In this document: piece by piece, positions 56,973 through 64,000 of the stretch
How positions within the stretch are numbered: the stretch's first letter is position 1
Layout of the letters: each line of letters begins with the position of its first letter
Origin: Paracoccus zeaxanthinifaciens ATCC 21588
Lineage (GTDB): Bacteria; Pseudomonadota; Alphaproteobacteria; Rhodobacterales; Rhodobacteraceae
Assembly (NCBI RefSeq): GCF_000420145.1
Contig: NZ_ATUJ01000001.1
Location: 62,001 to 126,000, forward strand
Length of the DNA stretch: 64,000 bases
Direction of reading: 5' to 3'
Position numbers and translations under genes: made by a program
Notes under the pieces: model-generated
Database searches by the model: none
What the model was told of the DNA's origin: nothing
Seen by the model: the letters and a program-made list of their open reading frames with translations, nothing else

Positions 56973-57811
56973 TCGTCGTTCTTCCTGAACTGGTTCAGCG
57001 CATCGGCCAACGAGGTCTTGGCCGAGCCGGGCCTGAGGGGTTTCTGCTGGTTTTCGGCCGGGGCCCATCCGGTCAGAAAGACCAGATCGAAGGTGACTGC
57101 GACACGGGACGGATCGTCGCGGTCGGCATGGTGTTCGGCCATGATCGCCCCCGCCCGCGCGAAGACCGCCCGAGAGGTCGGCCGCCGCAACCGGGCCGCC
57201 ATCGCGTTCCCCTCGCCCATGGCCCGCAGGTCGTGGGCAAGGTGCAGGATGTCGCGATAGCTGGCACGCTGGCTCAACAGGTCGGCCACCGGCAGCGCCA
57301 GCCCGCCCCGCTGCAGCAGGCCGCCCAGATCGCGGATCTCACCCATGGGCAGGATGCGGGGGGCAAGGCCACCCGTCACCTCGGCCTCGGCCTGGGCCAG
57401 CGCGCCGCGCAGTTCCTGCAGGGTCTGGTTCCCGAAGGCCACGCCCATGAAAAGCCCATCCGGCATCAGCGCCCGGCGGCATTGCGCGATCTGGCCCACC
57501 GGATCGTCGGCCCAGTGCAGCGCCATCGCGTGGATCACCAGGTCATGCGCAGCGGGTTCAAGATCCAGCACCGCGTCGTCCGCGACGACCCGCGGCCCCG
57601 GAAAGCGTGCCTGCCACAGGTCCGGAAAGCCCGTCACGATCGCGATGCGCGTAAAACTTCTGTTAACCTCGATCAGCCTATCCTCGATCTCGTCGGCGGC
57701 GATCTGGTGGAACAGATCGACCATGCCCTGGGCCTGCGCGCGCGCACGCTGGCGCAGCAGGGCGTCTCGGTCGGTCAGGTTCGGTCGGGTCCGGGGATCG
57801 GGAATTTTCAT
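56969..57811 (-). CDS. NDUFAF5/BioC-like methyltransferase-fold protein lacking motif I
   Basis: A 280-residue protein of the NDUFAF5-like group, from the LFHQIAADEIEDRLIEV and IHAMALHWADDPVGQI segments, PDGLFMGVAFGNQTLQELR and a C-terminal part with the family RDILHLAHDLRAMGEGNAM. The usual SAM-binding DxGxGxG motif is missing; its position reads AIVTGFPDLW. In NDUFAF5 the family hydroxylates an Arg of complex I subunit NDUFS7 rather than methylating. Its start codon overlaps that of divergent comF (CATG). It is coupled to hemH. Confidence 0.75.
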   Translation of the reverse strand: MKIPDPRTRPNLTDRDALLRQRARAQAQGMVDLFHQIAADEIEDRLIEVNRSFTRIAIVTGFPDLWQARFPGPRVVADDAVLDLEPAAHDLVIHAMALHWADDPVGQIAQCRRALMPDGLFMGVAFGNQTLQELRGALAQAEAEVTGGLAPRILPMGEIRDLGGLLQRGGLALPVADLLSQRASYRDILHLAHDLRAMGEGNAMAARLRRPTSRAVFARAGAIMAEHHADRDDPSRVAVTFDLVFLTGWAPAENQQKPLRPGSAKTSLADALNQFRKNDE

Positions 57812-58571
57812 GACGCTTCAACATAGGGCGCTTTCGGGGGCGGTTAAAGCCGCGCTGGCGCTGATATATCCGCCCCAATGCCTGTGCTGCGGCGCGGCCG
57901 TCGCCCCCACGGGCGACGTGCAGCTGTGCCCCGACTGCTGGCCCGGGGCCGAATTCCTGTGGCGGTCGGTCTGTGACTGCTGCGGGGTGCCCCTGCCCGA
58001 TGACGGCCTGGCCGAGGCGTCGGGCATCGTCTGCGACGACTGCCTCGATGCCCCGCGCCCCTGGTCGCGCGGACGGGCGGCGATGGTCTATGGCGGGACG
58101 GCACGGCGGCTGATCCTGGGGCTGAAGCATGGCGACAGGCTGGACATGGTGCCGCCGCTTGCGGGCTGGCTGGCCCGCGCCGCCCTGCCACTGGTCGAGC
58201 CCGACCAGATCGTCGTGCCCATCCCCATCCATCCGCGCAGGCTGCTCAGGCGGCGCTACAACCAGGCGGCGCAGCTGGCCGCGCGGCTGGCGCGGGACCT
58301 GGACCTGCCGCATCACCCGACGATGCTGCGCAGGACGCGCCACACGCAGTCGCAGGACCGGCGCGGCAGGCTGGAGCGCATCGCCAACCAGACCGACGCC
58401 TTTGCCGTCGCGCAGGGGCAGATCGCGGCGTTGCAGGACAGGCCGGTGCTGCTGGTCGACGACGTGATGGCCTCGGGGGGGACGATCTCGGCGGCGTCGC
58501 ATGCGCTGCTGCAGGCCGGCTCGGGGCCTGTTTCGGTGGTGGTTCTGGCAAGGTCGCTCAAGGAACACTAG
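57810..58571 (+). CDS. comF: ComF-family phosphoribosyltransferase-like protein
   Basis: A 253-residue protein. The N-terminal zinc-finger region has paired cysteines (CLCC, CPDC, CDCC, CDDC, about residues 25-75), and the PRTase-like loop is LLVDDVMASGGT near the C-terminus. ComF takes part in DNA uptake for transformation in competent bacteria; no other com gene is in the window. Start is the only reasonable ATG and shares the CATG tetranucleotide with the divergent methyltransferase gene. Confidence 0.88.
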   Translation: MTLQHRALSGAVKAALALIYPPQCLCCGAAVAPTGDVQLCPDCWPGAEFLWRSVCDCCGVPLPDDGLAEASGIVCDDCLDAPRPWSRGRAAMVYGGTARRLILGLKHGDRLDMVPPLAGWLARAALPLVEPDQIVVPIPIHPRRLLRRRYNQAAQLAARLARDLDLPHHPTMLRRTRHTQSQDRRGRLERIANQTDAFAVAQGQIAALQDRPVLLVDDVMASGGTISAASHALLQAGSGPVSVVVLARSLKEH

Positions 58572-58599
58572 ATAAGGCGTCCAGACAGAAAGGACCGAC

Positions 58600-58866
58600 A
58601 TGACCCAACCCCGGATCGAGATCTTCACCACCCGCACCTGCCCCTTCTGCATCCGCGCCAAGCAGCTGCTGAACCAGAAGGGCGTGTCCTACGAGGAAAC
58701 CGACGTGGGCGCCGATCCCGCCCTGCGCGAGGCGATGACCAAGCGCGCGGGCAAGCGCAGCGTCCCGCAGATCTTCGTGGGCGATTTCCATGTCGGCGGC
58801 TGCGACGAGCTGTATGCCATGGACCGCGCGGGCAAGCTGGACCCGCTGCTGAAGGGCGCGGCCTGA
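58600..58866 (+). CDS. grxC: Glutaredoxin 3
   Basis: An 88-residue dithiol glutaredoxin with the active site C14-P-F-C17, the RSVPQIFVG cis-Pro segment and HVGGCDEL. It reduces protein and glutathione disulfides in the cytoplasm. AAAGGA lies 8 bases before the ATG. The TGA and the next ATG overlap by 1 base (TGATG), linking it to the nitrilase-family gene, a common pairing in this order. Confidence 0.95.
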   Translation: MTQPRIEIFTTRTCPFCIRAKQLLNQKGVSYEETDVGADPALREAMTKRAGKRSVPQIFVGDFHVGGCDELYAMDRAGKLDPLLKGAA

Positions 58867-59750
58867 TGGCCCCTGCCTCGCTGACGGTGGGGCTGGTGCA
58901 GCTGAGCGTGGGGGACGACCCCGCAGCGAACCTGCAGACCACGATCCCGCTGATCCGCGAGGCCGCAGCCTCGGGCGCAGGGCTGATCCTGACGCCCGAG
59001 GCCACGAACATCCTGTCGCCCTCGCGCGACCGGCAGCGTGCGGTCCTGGAACCCGAACATCGCGACCGGACCCTGGCCGCCCTGCGGACCGAGGCGCGGC
59101 GCGCGCGCGCATGGCTGATGGTCGGATCGCTGGCGCTGCTGACGGACGATCCCGACGGCCGCTTTGCCAATCGCAGCCTGCTGATCGCCCCGGACGGCAC
59201 CGTCGCCGCGCGATACGACAAGCTGCACATGTTCGACGTCACCATCAGCCCGACCGAGAGCTTTCGCGAAAGCGCGGCCTATCGCCCCGGCGACAGGGCC
59301 GTCGTCGCGGATGCGGGCGGGGTGCGGCTGGGCATGACCGTGTGCTACGACCTGCGCTTTCCGCACCTGTACCGGCGGCTGGCGCAGGCCGGCGCGCAAC
59401 TGCTGACGGTGCCCTCGGCCTTCCACCCCGAAACCGGCGCCGCCCATTGGGAGGTGCTGCTGCGTGCCCGCGCGATCGAGACGGGCTGCTTCGTGCTGGC
59501 GCCCGCGCAATGCGGCACCCATCCCTGCCCGCACAGCCCAGACCGGACACCCCGCCGCAGCCATGGCCGCAGCCTGGTCGTCGACCCCTGGGGCAAGGTG
59601 CTTGCGGATGGCGGGACGGAACCCGGCGTCACGACGGTTTCGCTTGACCTTCAGGCGGTTGGCGATGCACGTTCCCGCATCCCTTCCCTGACGCATGACC
59701 GTCCCTTTGCGGGACCCCGAGGCTATGACGAAACCTGTGAACCGCAATGA
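58866..59750 (+). CDS. Carbon-nitrogen hydrolase (Nit-type amidase)
   Basis: A 294-residue nitrilase-superfamily enzyme. The Glu-Lys-Cys triad is visible: ILTPEATN (about residue 43), YDKLHMFD (about 119) and TVCYDLRFP (about 160). The overall form resembles Nit1/Nit2, which hydrolyse deaminated glutathione or 2-oxoglutaramate. Coupling with a glutaredoxin gene fits the deaminated-glutathione role, but that is inference. It overlaps the MarR-type gene by 26 bases. Confidence 0.88.
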   Translation: MAPASLTVGLVQLSVGDDPAANLQTTIPLIREAAASGAGLILTPEATNILSPSRDRQRAVLEPEHRDRTLAALRTEARRARAWLMVGSLALLTDDPDGRFANRSLLIAPDGTVAARYDKLHMFDVTISPTESFRESAAYRPGDRAVVADAGGVRLGMTVCYDLRFPHLYRRLAQAGAQLLTVPSAFHPETGAAHWEVLLRARAIETGCFVLAPAQCGTHPCPHSPDRTPRRSHGRSLVVDPWGKVLADGGTEPGVTTVSLDLQAVGDARSRIPSLTHDRPFAGPRGYDETCEPQ

Positions 59751-60237
59751 TGCCGGCCACCTGAACGGCGGGCTGGCCGCAAGCCTGTTCGCCGAGGTGC
59801 TGATCGCGGATCAGCTCTCTCGCAACCTGATCGGCAAGGCGTTGCCGCGCGGGATGCAGATTTCGCATTTCTCGGTCCTGAACCTACTGGCCCATGTGAA
59901 CGAGGAACGCACCCCCGCCCAGCTGGCCGAGGCGTTCCACGTCACCCGCGGCGCGATGACGAACACGCTGTCGCGGCTGGAATGGGCGGGGCATATCCAT
60001 ATCCGCCCCGACTGGGACGATGCGCGGCGCAAGTTCGTGTCGATCAGCCGCACGGGGCGCGAGGCCCGCGACCAGGCGATCGCGGCCTTCATGCCGCTGA
60101 TCGCGGGCGTGGTCCGCGACATCGGCGCCGACCGGGTCCGCAGCGCCCTGCCCGTCCTGCGCGAATTGCGCAGCCGGCTGGAGGAGGATCCGCCCAGCGC
60201 CGAGGACGCTCAGGGCGCGCGCGACGTCAGCAGATAG
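59725..60237 (+). CDS. MarR-family transcriptional regulator
   Basis: A 170-residue winged-helix protein. The HTH region is [21 protein letters not shown] (about residues 63-83) with wing [16 protein letters not shown]. The family is usually an aromatic- or drug-responsive repressor; no ligand is suggested here. The start at 59725 gives a usual N-terminus; an ATG at 59695 is an alternative. It lies wholly downstream of the nitrilase-family gene and its end overlaps convergent ubiG by 28 bases. Confidence 0.85.
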   Translation: MTKPVNRNDAGHLNGGLAASLFAEVLIADQLSRNLIGKALPRGMQISHFSVLNLLAHVNEERTPAQLAEAFHVTRGAMTNTLSRLEWAGHIHIRPDWDDARRKFVSISRTGREARDQAIAAFMPLIAGVVRDIGADRVRSALPVLRELRSRLEEDPPSAEDAQGARDVSR

Positions 60238-60944
60238 TTCACCGACAGGTCGGTCGCGGACAGCCGCCAGCCGAAGCTGACGGGGTTGAACACCATCCCG
60301 CAGCGATCGACGGGCAGCAGCCCGCCGCGTTCGGCCATCGCGGCCAACTCGTCCGGCGTCGGGAACCGCTGCCAGTCATGCGTGCCGCGCGGCAGCCAGC
60401 GCATCACCCATTCCGCGCCCACAATCGCCGCAAGGAAGCTTTTGGTCGTGCGGTTCAGCGTGGACAGGATCACCAACCCGCCGGGACGGACCAGCCTGCG
60501 GCAGGTGGCGACGAACTCGGCCGGATCGGCGACATGCTCGACGATCTCCAGCGCCAGGACCACGTCGAAGACCTCGCCCGCCTCGACCAGCGCCTCGGCG
60601 GTGGTCGCGCGATAGTCGATGTCCAGACCCTGCGCCTCGGCATGGGTGCGGGCGACGTTGATGTTCAGCTCGGCCGCGTCGGCGCCGACGACCGTGGCGC
60701 CCAGCCGGGTCATCGGTTCCGCGACCAGCCCGCCGCCGCAGCCGATATCCAGCACGCGCAGCCCCTCGAAGGGGCGCGCCTCGCGGCGGTCGCGTCCGAA
60801 CTCGGTCCCGATCTGGGTGGTGATGTAGTCCAGCCGGATGGGGTTCATCAGGTGCAGCGGGCGGAACTTGCCCTTCGGGTCCCACCATTCGGCGGCCATG
60901 GCCTCGAACTTGGCGATCTCGGCGGGGTCGATGCTGGCGCTCAT
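60210..60944 (-). CDS. ubiG: Ubiquinone biosynthesis O-methyltransferase
   Basis: A 244-residue SAM-dependent enzyme for both O-methylations of ubiquinone synthesis. Motif I is [14 protein letters not shown]; the N-terminus [20 protein letters not shown] and the C-terminal segments [15 protein letters not shown] and NYLLTSRAP are characteristic. AAGGACG precedes the ATG. It is divergent from pip. Confidence 0.96.
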   Translation of the reverse strand: MSASIDPAEIAKFEAMAAEWWDPKGKFRPLHLMNPIRLDYITTQIGTEFGRDRREARPFEGLRVLDIGCGGGLVAEPMTRLGATVVGADAAELNINVARTHAEAQGLDIDYRATTAEALVEAGEVFDVVLALEIVEHVADPAEFVATCRRLVRPGGLVILSTLNRTTKSFLAAIVGAEWVMRWLPRGTHDWQRFPTPDELAAMAERGGLLPVDRCGMVFNPVSFGWRLSATDLSVNYLLTSRAP

Positions 60945-60956
60945 GCGGGCGTCCTT

Positions 60957-60986
60957 CTGGCAGGCGTCGTCTGTCTGTCTTATATA
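60957..60986 (+). promoter_or_regulatory. Candidate promoter of pip with little or no leader
   Basis: CTGGCA (60957-60962) and TATATA (60981-60986) are spaced by 18 bases. The implied start is within a base or two of the pip ATG (60993), which would give a leaderless transcript. TATATA is self-complementary and could also serve ubiG. Confidence 0.45.
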
Positions 60987-60992
60987 GGGGGC

Positions 60993-61997
60993 ATGGACCG
61001 ATTGGCAGGACAAATCACCGCGTCACATGGACGCCTTCACCCGGCCTCCGAGCCCTTCGCCCGCCACATGCTGGAGGTGGGCGACGGACATACCCTGTAT
61101 GTCGAGGAATGCGGCAACCCCGCCGGACGACCCGTCGTCGTGCTGCATGGCGGACCGGGGGGCGGGTGCAGCCCGTTCATGCGCCGCTTCTTCGACCCTA
61201 GGCATTTCCGCGTCATCCTGTTCGACCAACGCGGCTGCGGGCGGTCCCGGCCCCAGGCCTCGGTCGAGGCCAACACCACCCCCCACCTGGTCGCCGATAT
61301 CGAAACGATTCGCACGCGCCTGGGCATCGACCGCTGGCTGCTGTTCGGCGGCAGCTGGGGCGCGACCCTTGCCGTCGCCTATGCCGAGGCGCATCCCGAC
61401 CGGGTGACGGGCCTCGTGCTGCGCGGCGTGTTCCTGGGCATGCAGACCGAGCTGGACTGGTTCTATGGCGGCGGCGCGGGGCGGTTCTTCCCCGACCTGT
61501 GGGCGCAGTTCCAGGAACCGATCCCTGAAGCCGAACGCGGCGACATGATCGCGGCCTATCACAAGCGGCTGTTCGATCCCGACGCCTCGCGGCAGGCGCG
61601 TTACGCGCAGCCCTGGCTGATGTGGGAAAACGCGCTGGCGGGGCTGCAATCGTCGGGGGGCAGCCACGCGCCCGCCGATTACGCCCGCGCCTTCGCCCGG
61701 CTCGAGAATCACTTCTTCAGCAATGCCTGCTTCTTGGAAGAAGGCCAGCTGCTGCGCGACCGCCACCGGATCGAGCATCTTCCCGCCGTGATCGTTCAGG
61801 GCCGCTATGACATGGTCTGCCCACCCGCCAGCGCATGGCGGCTGGCCGATGGCTGGGGGCGCTGCCAGCTGCGGCTGGTGCCCGCATCGGGCCATGCCCT
61901 GTCCGAACCCCGCATCACCGCGGAACTGGCGGGCGTGATGGACCAGATCCGCGACGACGACCGCGCCAGGGCCGGCACAGAAGGACGCGACGCATGA
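60993..61997 (+). CDS. pip: Proline iminopeptidase
   Basis: A 334-residue alpha/beta-hydrolase that removes N-terminal proline. The oxyanion region [28 protein letters not shown], and the nucleophile elbow GGSWGATLA (Ser about residue 121) are those of the S33 family; the catalytic Asp and His are in the C-terminal half ([15 protein letters not shown]). It is followed by tspO with a 4-base overlap, and appears to be the first gene of a two-gene operon. Confidence 0.93.
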   Translation: MDRLAGQITASHGRLHPASEPFARHMLEVGDGHTLYVEECGNPAGRPVVVLHGGPGGGCSPFMRRFFDPRHFRVILFDQRGCGRSRPQASVEANTTPHLVADIETIRTRLGIDRWLLFGGSWGATLAVAYAEAHPDRVTGLVLRGVFLGMQTELDWFYGGGAGRFFPDLWAQFQEPIPEAERGDMIAAYHKRLFDPDASRQARYAQPWLMWENALAGLQSSGGSHAPADYARAFARLENHFFSNACFLEEGQLLRDRHRIEHLPAVIVQGRYDMVCPPASAWRLADGWGRCQLRLVPASGHALSEPRITAELAGVMDQIRDDDRARAGTEGRDA

Positions 61998-62437
61998 ACC
62001 TGTTCCTCGTGTTCCTGCTGGCAAGCGCGGCCGCCGCGACGACCGGCATCGTGTTCAAGCCCGGCGCCTGGTATGACGGGCTGCGCAAGCCCGGCTTCAC
62101 CCCGCCGAAATGGGCGTTTCCCGTGGCCTGGACCGCGATCTATCTTCTGTCGGCCTATGCCGCATCGCGCATCGCTCCGCTGCCCGGGGCGGGCATGGCC
62201 TTGGCGCTGTGGGCCGCGCAGATCGCGCTGAACACGCTGTGGACGCCGCTGTTCTTCGGGGCGCACCGGATGGCGCTGGCGATGGTCTGCATGCTGACCC
62301 TGCTGGTGACGGTGCTGGCCATGACGCTGGCCTTCTGGCGGCTGGACTGGCTGTCGGGGCTGATGATCCTGCCCTATCTGGGCTGGCTGGTCGTGGCGGC
62401 GGGGCTGAACTGGCGGATCTGGCGCGACAACGCCTGA
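61994..62437 (+). CDS. tspO: TspO/MBR-family tryptophan-rich sensory protein
   Basis: A 147-residue five-helix membrane protein. Typical segments are [20 protein letters not shown] (about residues 35-54), [20 protein letters not shown] and the C-terminal [16 protein letters not shown]. TspO in Rhodobacter represses photosynthesis genes by exporting or sensing porphyrin intermediates; here the same role is possible, and hemH lies 5 kb upstream. The ATG overlaps the pip stop by 4 bases. Confidence 0.92.
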   Translation: MNLFLVFLLASAAAATTGIVFKPGAWYDGLRKPGFTPPKWAFPVAWTAIYLLSAYAASRIAPLPGAGMALALWAAQIALNTLWTPLFFGAHRMALAMVCMLTLLVTVLAMTLAFWRLDWLSGLMILPYLGWLVVAAGLNWRIWRDNA

Positions 62438-62449
62438 TCGCGGTCGCGC

Positions 62450-62478
62450 TTGCATTTGGGGGGAAGCGGCGCTATATG
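62450..62478 (+). promoter_or_regulatory. Promoter of the rimP-nusA operon
   Basis: TTGCAT (62450-62455) and TATATG (62473-62478), spacer 17 bases, form a near-consensus promoter. The predicted start near 62485 gives a leader of about 90 bases before rimP. Confidence 0.6.
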
Positions 62479-62484
62479 CCCAGC

Positions 62485-62574
62485 AAGACAGCGGTGCAGG
62501 GGTCCAAACCCTGCCCACCGGAAATTCCGCATGGGGGCCGCTGACGGCCCCTTTTTCATGTCCGAGAGGATCTC
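62485..62574 (+). promoter_or_regulatory. Structured leader with attenuator-like terminator before rimP
   Basis: The leader contains a first stem (GCAGGG 62496-62501 with CCCTGC 62509-62514, extended by CGGT/ACCG arms at 62492-62495 and 62517-62520). A second hairpin follows, with GGGGCCG 62534-62540 and CGGCCCC 62545-62551, loop CTGA, and then five T (62552-62556). The second is an intrinsic terminator located between the promoter and the rimP ATG. This is the arrangement of an attenuator. It may also end the upstream pip-tspO transcript. Confidence 0.5.
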
Positions 62575-63210
62575 ATGTCGAACGATCTGCCCGTCTCGAA
62601 CGACCTCATCGCCAAGACCGCGATCGACCGTCGCCTGGCCGAGATCATCATTCCGGTGATCGAGGATATGGGCTTCGAACTGGTGCGCGTGCGCCTGCAG
62701 GGCGGCAAGACGCCGCTGCTGCAGATCATGGCCGACCGCCCCGAGGGCGGCATCAACGTGGACGACTGCGCCGAGATCTCGACCGCGGTCAGCGCCACGC
62801 TGGACGTCGAGGATCCGGTCGAGGACGCCTACAACCTCGAGGTCAGCAGCCCCGGCATCGACCGGCCGCTGACCCGCATGAAGGATTTCGAGACCTTCGA
62901 GGGCTACGAGGTCAAGCTGGAGACGAACCAGCAGATCGACGGCCGCAAGCGCTGGAAGGGCATCCTTGCAGGCACCGAGGGCAACGAGGTCCTGATCAAC
63001 ATCGAGGAAGCCGGCGAGACGCACACGATCGGCCTGGATTTCGACTGGCTGTCGGATGCCAAGCTGGTGCTGACCGACGAGCTGATCAAGGAAATGCTGC
63101 GTCAGAAGAAGGAAGCCGGGGTCGAGATCGACAACCTGGACGAAACCGCCTTCGACGAGATCGAAACCGACGACCAAGATGGCGCAGACGGCGCCGAAAC
63201 GAAGGAGTGA
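62575..63210 (+). CDS. rimP: Ribosome maturation factor RimP
   Basis: A 211-residue 30S assembly factor. It has the N-terminal domain ([20 protein letters not shown]), [19 protein letters not shown] and [12 protein letters not shown], then a C-terminal SH3-like domain and an acidic tail rich in Asp and Glu (about residues 185-211), typical of alphaproteobacteria. It is followed by nusA after 3 bases. It starts the conserved rimP-nusA-infB operon. Confidence 0.95.
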   Translation: MSNDLPVSNDLIAKTAIDRRLAEIIIPVIEDMGFELVRVRLQGGKTPLLQIMADRPEGGINVDDCAEISTAVSATLDVEDPVEDAYNLEVSSPGIDRPLTRMKDFETFEGYEVKLETNQQIDGRKRWKGILAGTEGNEVLINIEEAGETHTIGLDFDWLSDAKLVLTDELIKEMLRQKKEAGVEIDNLDETAFDEIETDDQDGADGAETKE

Positions 63211-63213
63211 GCG

Positions 63214-64000
63214 ATGGCGATCACCTCTGCCAATCAGCTGGAACTGCTGCAGACGGCCGAAGCCGTCGCACGCGAGAAGATGATCGACCCCGAGCTGGTC
63301 ATCGAAGCCATGGAGGACAGCCTCGCCCGTGCCGCCAAGTCGCGCTACGGGGCCGAGATGGACATCCGCGTGAAGATCGACCGCCGCAACGGCAACGCGA
63401 CCTTTACCCGCGTCCGCACCGTCGTCGCCGATGACGAGGTCGAGAACTACCAGGCGCAACTGACCGTCGAGCAGGCCCGCCCCTATCTGGACGAGCCCAA
63501 GGTCGGCGACGAGATCACCGACCAGGTCCCGCCCGTGGAACTGGGCCGCATCGCCGCCCAGTCGGCCAAGCAGGTCATCCTGCAGCGCGTCCGCGAGGCC
63601 GAGCGCGACCGCCAGTACGAGGAATTCAAGGATCGTGCCGGCACCATCATCAACGGCATCGTCAAGCGCGAGGAATACGGCAACATCATCGTCGATGTGG
63701 GCCGTGGCGAGGCGATCCTGCGCCGCAACGAGAAGATCGGCCGCGAAAGCTATCGCCCGAACGACCGCATCCGCGCCTATGTGAAGGATGTCCGCCGCGA
63801 GAACCGCGGCCCGCAGATCTTCCTGTCGCGCACCGATCCGCAGTTCATGGCCGAGCTGTTCAAGATGGAAGTGCCGGAAATCTATGACGGCGTCATCGAA
63901 ATCAAGGCCGTGGCCCGCGACCCCGGTTCGCGCGCGAAGATCGCCGTCATCAGCTATGACAACTCGATCGACCCGGTCGGCGCCTGCGTCGGCATGCGCG
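63214..64000 (+). CDS. nusA: Transcription factor NusA (partial, continues beyond the window)
   Basis: The first 262 codons of NusA, which binds RNA polymerase and acts in pausing, termination and antitermination. Visible are the N-terminal RNAP-binding domain ([20 protein letters not shown]), [19 protein letters not shown], the S1 domain (about residues 133-200) with [20 protein letters not shown], and the start of the first KH domain ([14 protein letters not shown]). The remaining KH domains lie beyond the window. It follows rimP by 3 bases. Confidence 0.95.
   Translation, partial: MAITSANQLELLQTAEAVAREKMIDPELVIEAMEDSLARAAKSRYGAEMDIRVKIDRRNGNATFTRVRTVVADDEVENYQAQLTVEQARPYLDEPKVGDEITDQVPPVELGRIAAQSAKQVILQRVREAERDRQYEEFKDRAGTIINGIVKREEYGNIIVDVGRGEAILRRNEKIGRESYRPNDRIRAYVKDVRRENRGPQIFLSRTDPQFMAELFKMEVPEIYDGVIEIKAVARDPGSRAKIAVISYDNSIDPVGACVGMR

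Noticed and set aside
62476-62546. A short reading frame (22 codons) with a Pro-rich end inside the rimP leader, whose stop lies in the terminator loop
   Set aside because: Its ATG lies within the -10 element, so a transcript from that promoter cannot translate it. Only readthrough from tspO could, and no ribosome site was seen.

Overview
The window is a gene-dense, very GC-rich chromosomal segment with almost no mobile DNA. Gene content points to an alphaproteobacterium of the Rhodobacterales, most likely Paracoccus or a close relative. The indicators are a heterotetrameric sarcosine oxidase operon, a SoxR/SqrR-type persulfide repressor beside a SoxS-like protein, CcmI, TspO, a DUF6280-type protein and class-typical SMC and GltX proteins. 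This assignment is inference from gene content; no species is claimed.

Layout. 1-3.1 kb: possible tail of an unknown gene, a SoxS-like periplasmic protein, a persulfide-sensing ArsR repressor, serS and a membrane protein. 3.1-7.4 kb (minus): a yfgM-like/bamB/der cluster in the same relative order as in E. coli, preceded by Fe-superoxide dismutase. 7.5-12.9 kb (minus): sarcosine oxidase soxB, a 71-codon membrane ORF, then soxD-soxA-soxG. 13.1-15 kb (plus): ccmI, ruvX and a DUF1289 gene. 14.9-16.9 kb (minus): a DnaJ-like protein and an aldo/keto reductase. 17-19.4 kb: a LuxR-family solo converging on a phospholipase D-like protein. 19.8-21.4 kb: tRNA(CAT) and gltX. 21.5-24.2 kb: a zincin, pfkB, a DUF6280-like gene and efp. 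24.2-26.1 kb: pdxY coupled to an SGNH-like protein. 26.2-30.1 kb: DoxX, and an ABC exporter/ygfZ/dinB operon. 30.3-36.2 kb: a class V aminotransferase, ferredoxin reductase/rsmD, peroxiredoxin, a FemAB-like protein, ridA/ugpQ. 36.2-40.9 kb: smc (TTG start) and divergent lrgAB. 41-46.1 kb: a GT61 glycosyltransferase, mog, argG, a membrane protein and ilvA. 46.2-53.9 kb: a PP2C phosphatase with a pseudo-receiver, a NUDIX gene, and a five-gene chain hslO-NUDIX-cca-ABC-RNA methyltransferase. 54-57 kb: two L,D-transpeptidases flanking a CAP lipoprotein, then hemH. 57-62.4 kb: a methyltransferase divergent from comF, grxC-nitrilase-marR, ubiG, pip-tspO. 62.4-64 kb: a promoter and structured leader before rimP-nusA; nusA runs off the end.

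Organisation. Same-strand genes are typically joined by 4-bp ATGA/GTGA overlaps, implying translational coupling. Convergent genes often overlap tail to tail, and GC-rich hairpins sit between many others. The observations most worth following are: the SoxS-like protein with one active-site cysteine beside a two-cysteine persulfide repressor; the small membrane ORF and hairpin that split the sarcosine oxidase operon; the degenerate receiver fused to a PP2C phosphatase; the CATG tetranucleotide that serves as start codon on both strands; and the attenuator-like leader of rimP-nusA. No CRISPR array, insertion sequence, prophage, rRNA operon or complete defence or secondary-metabolite system was found.
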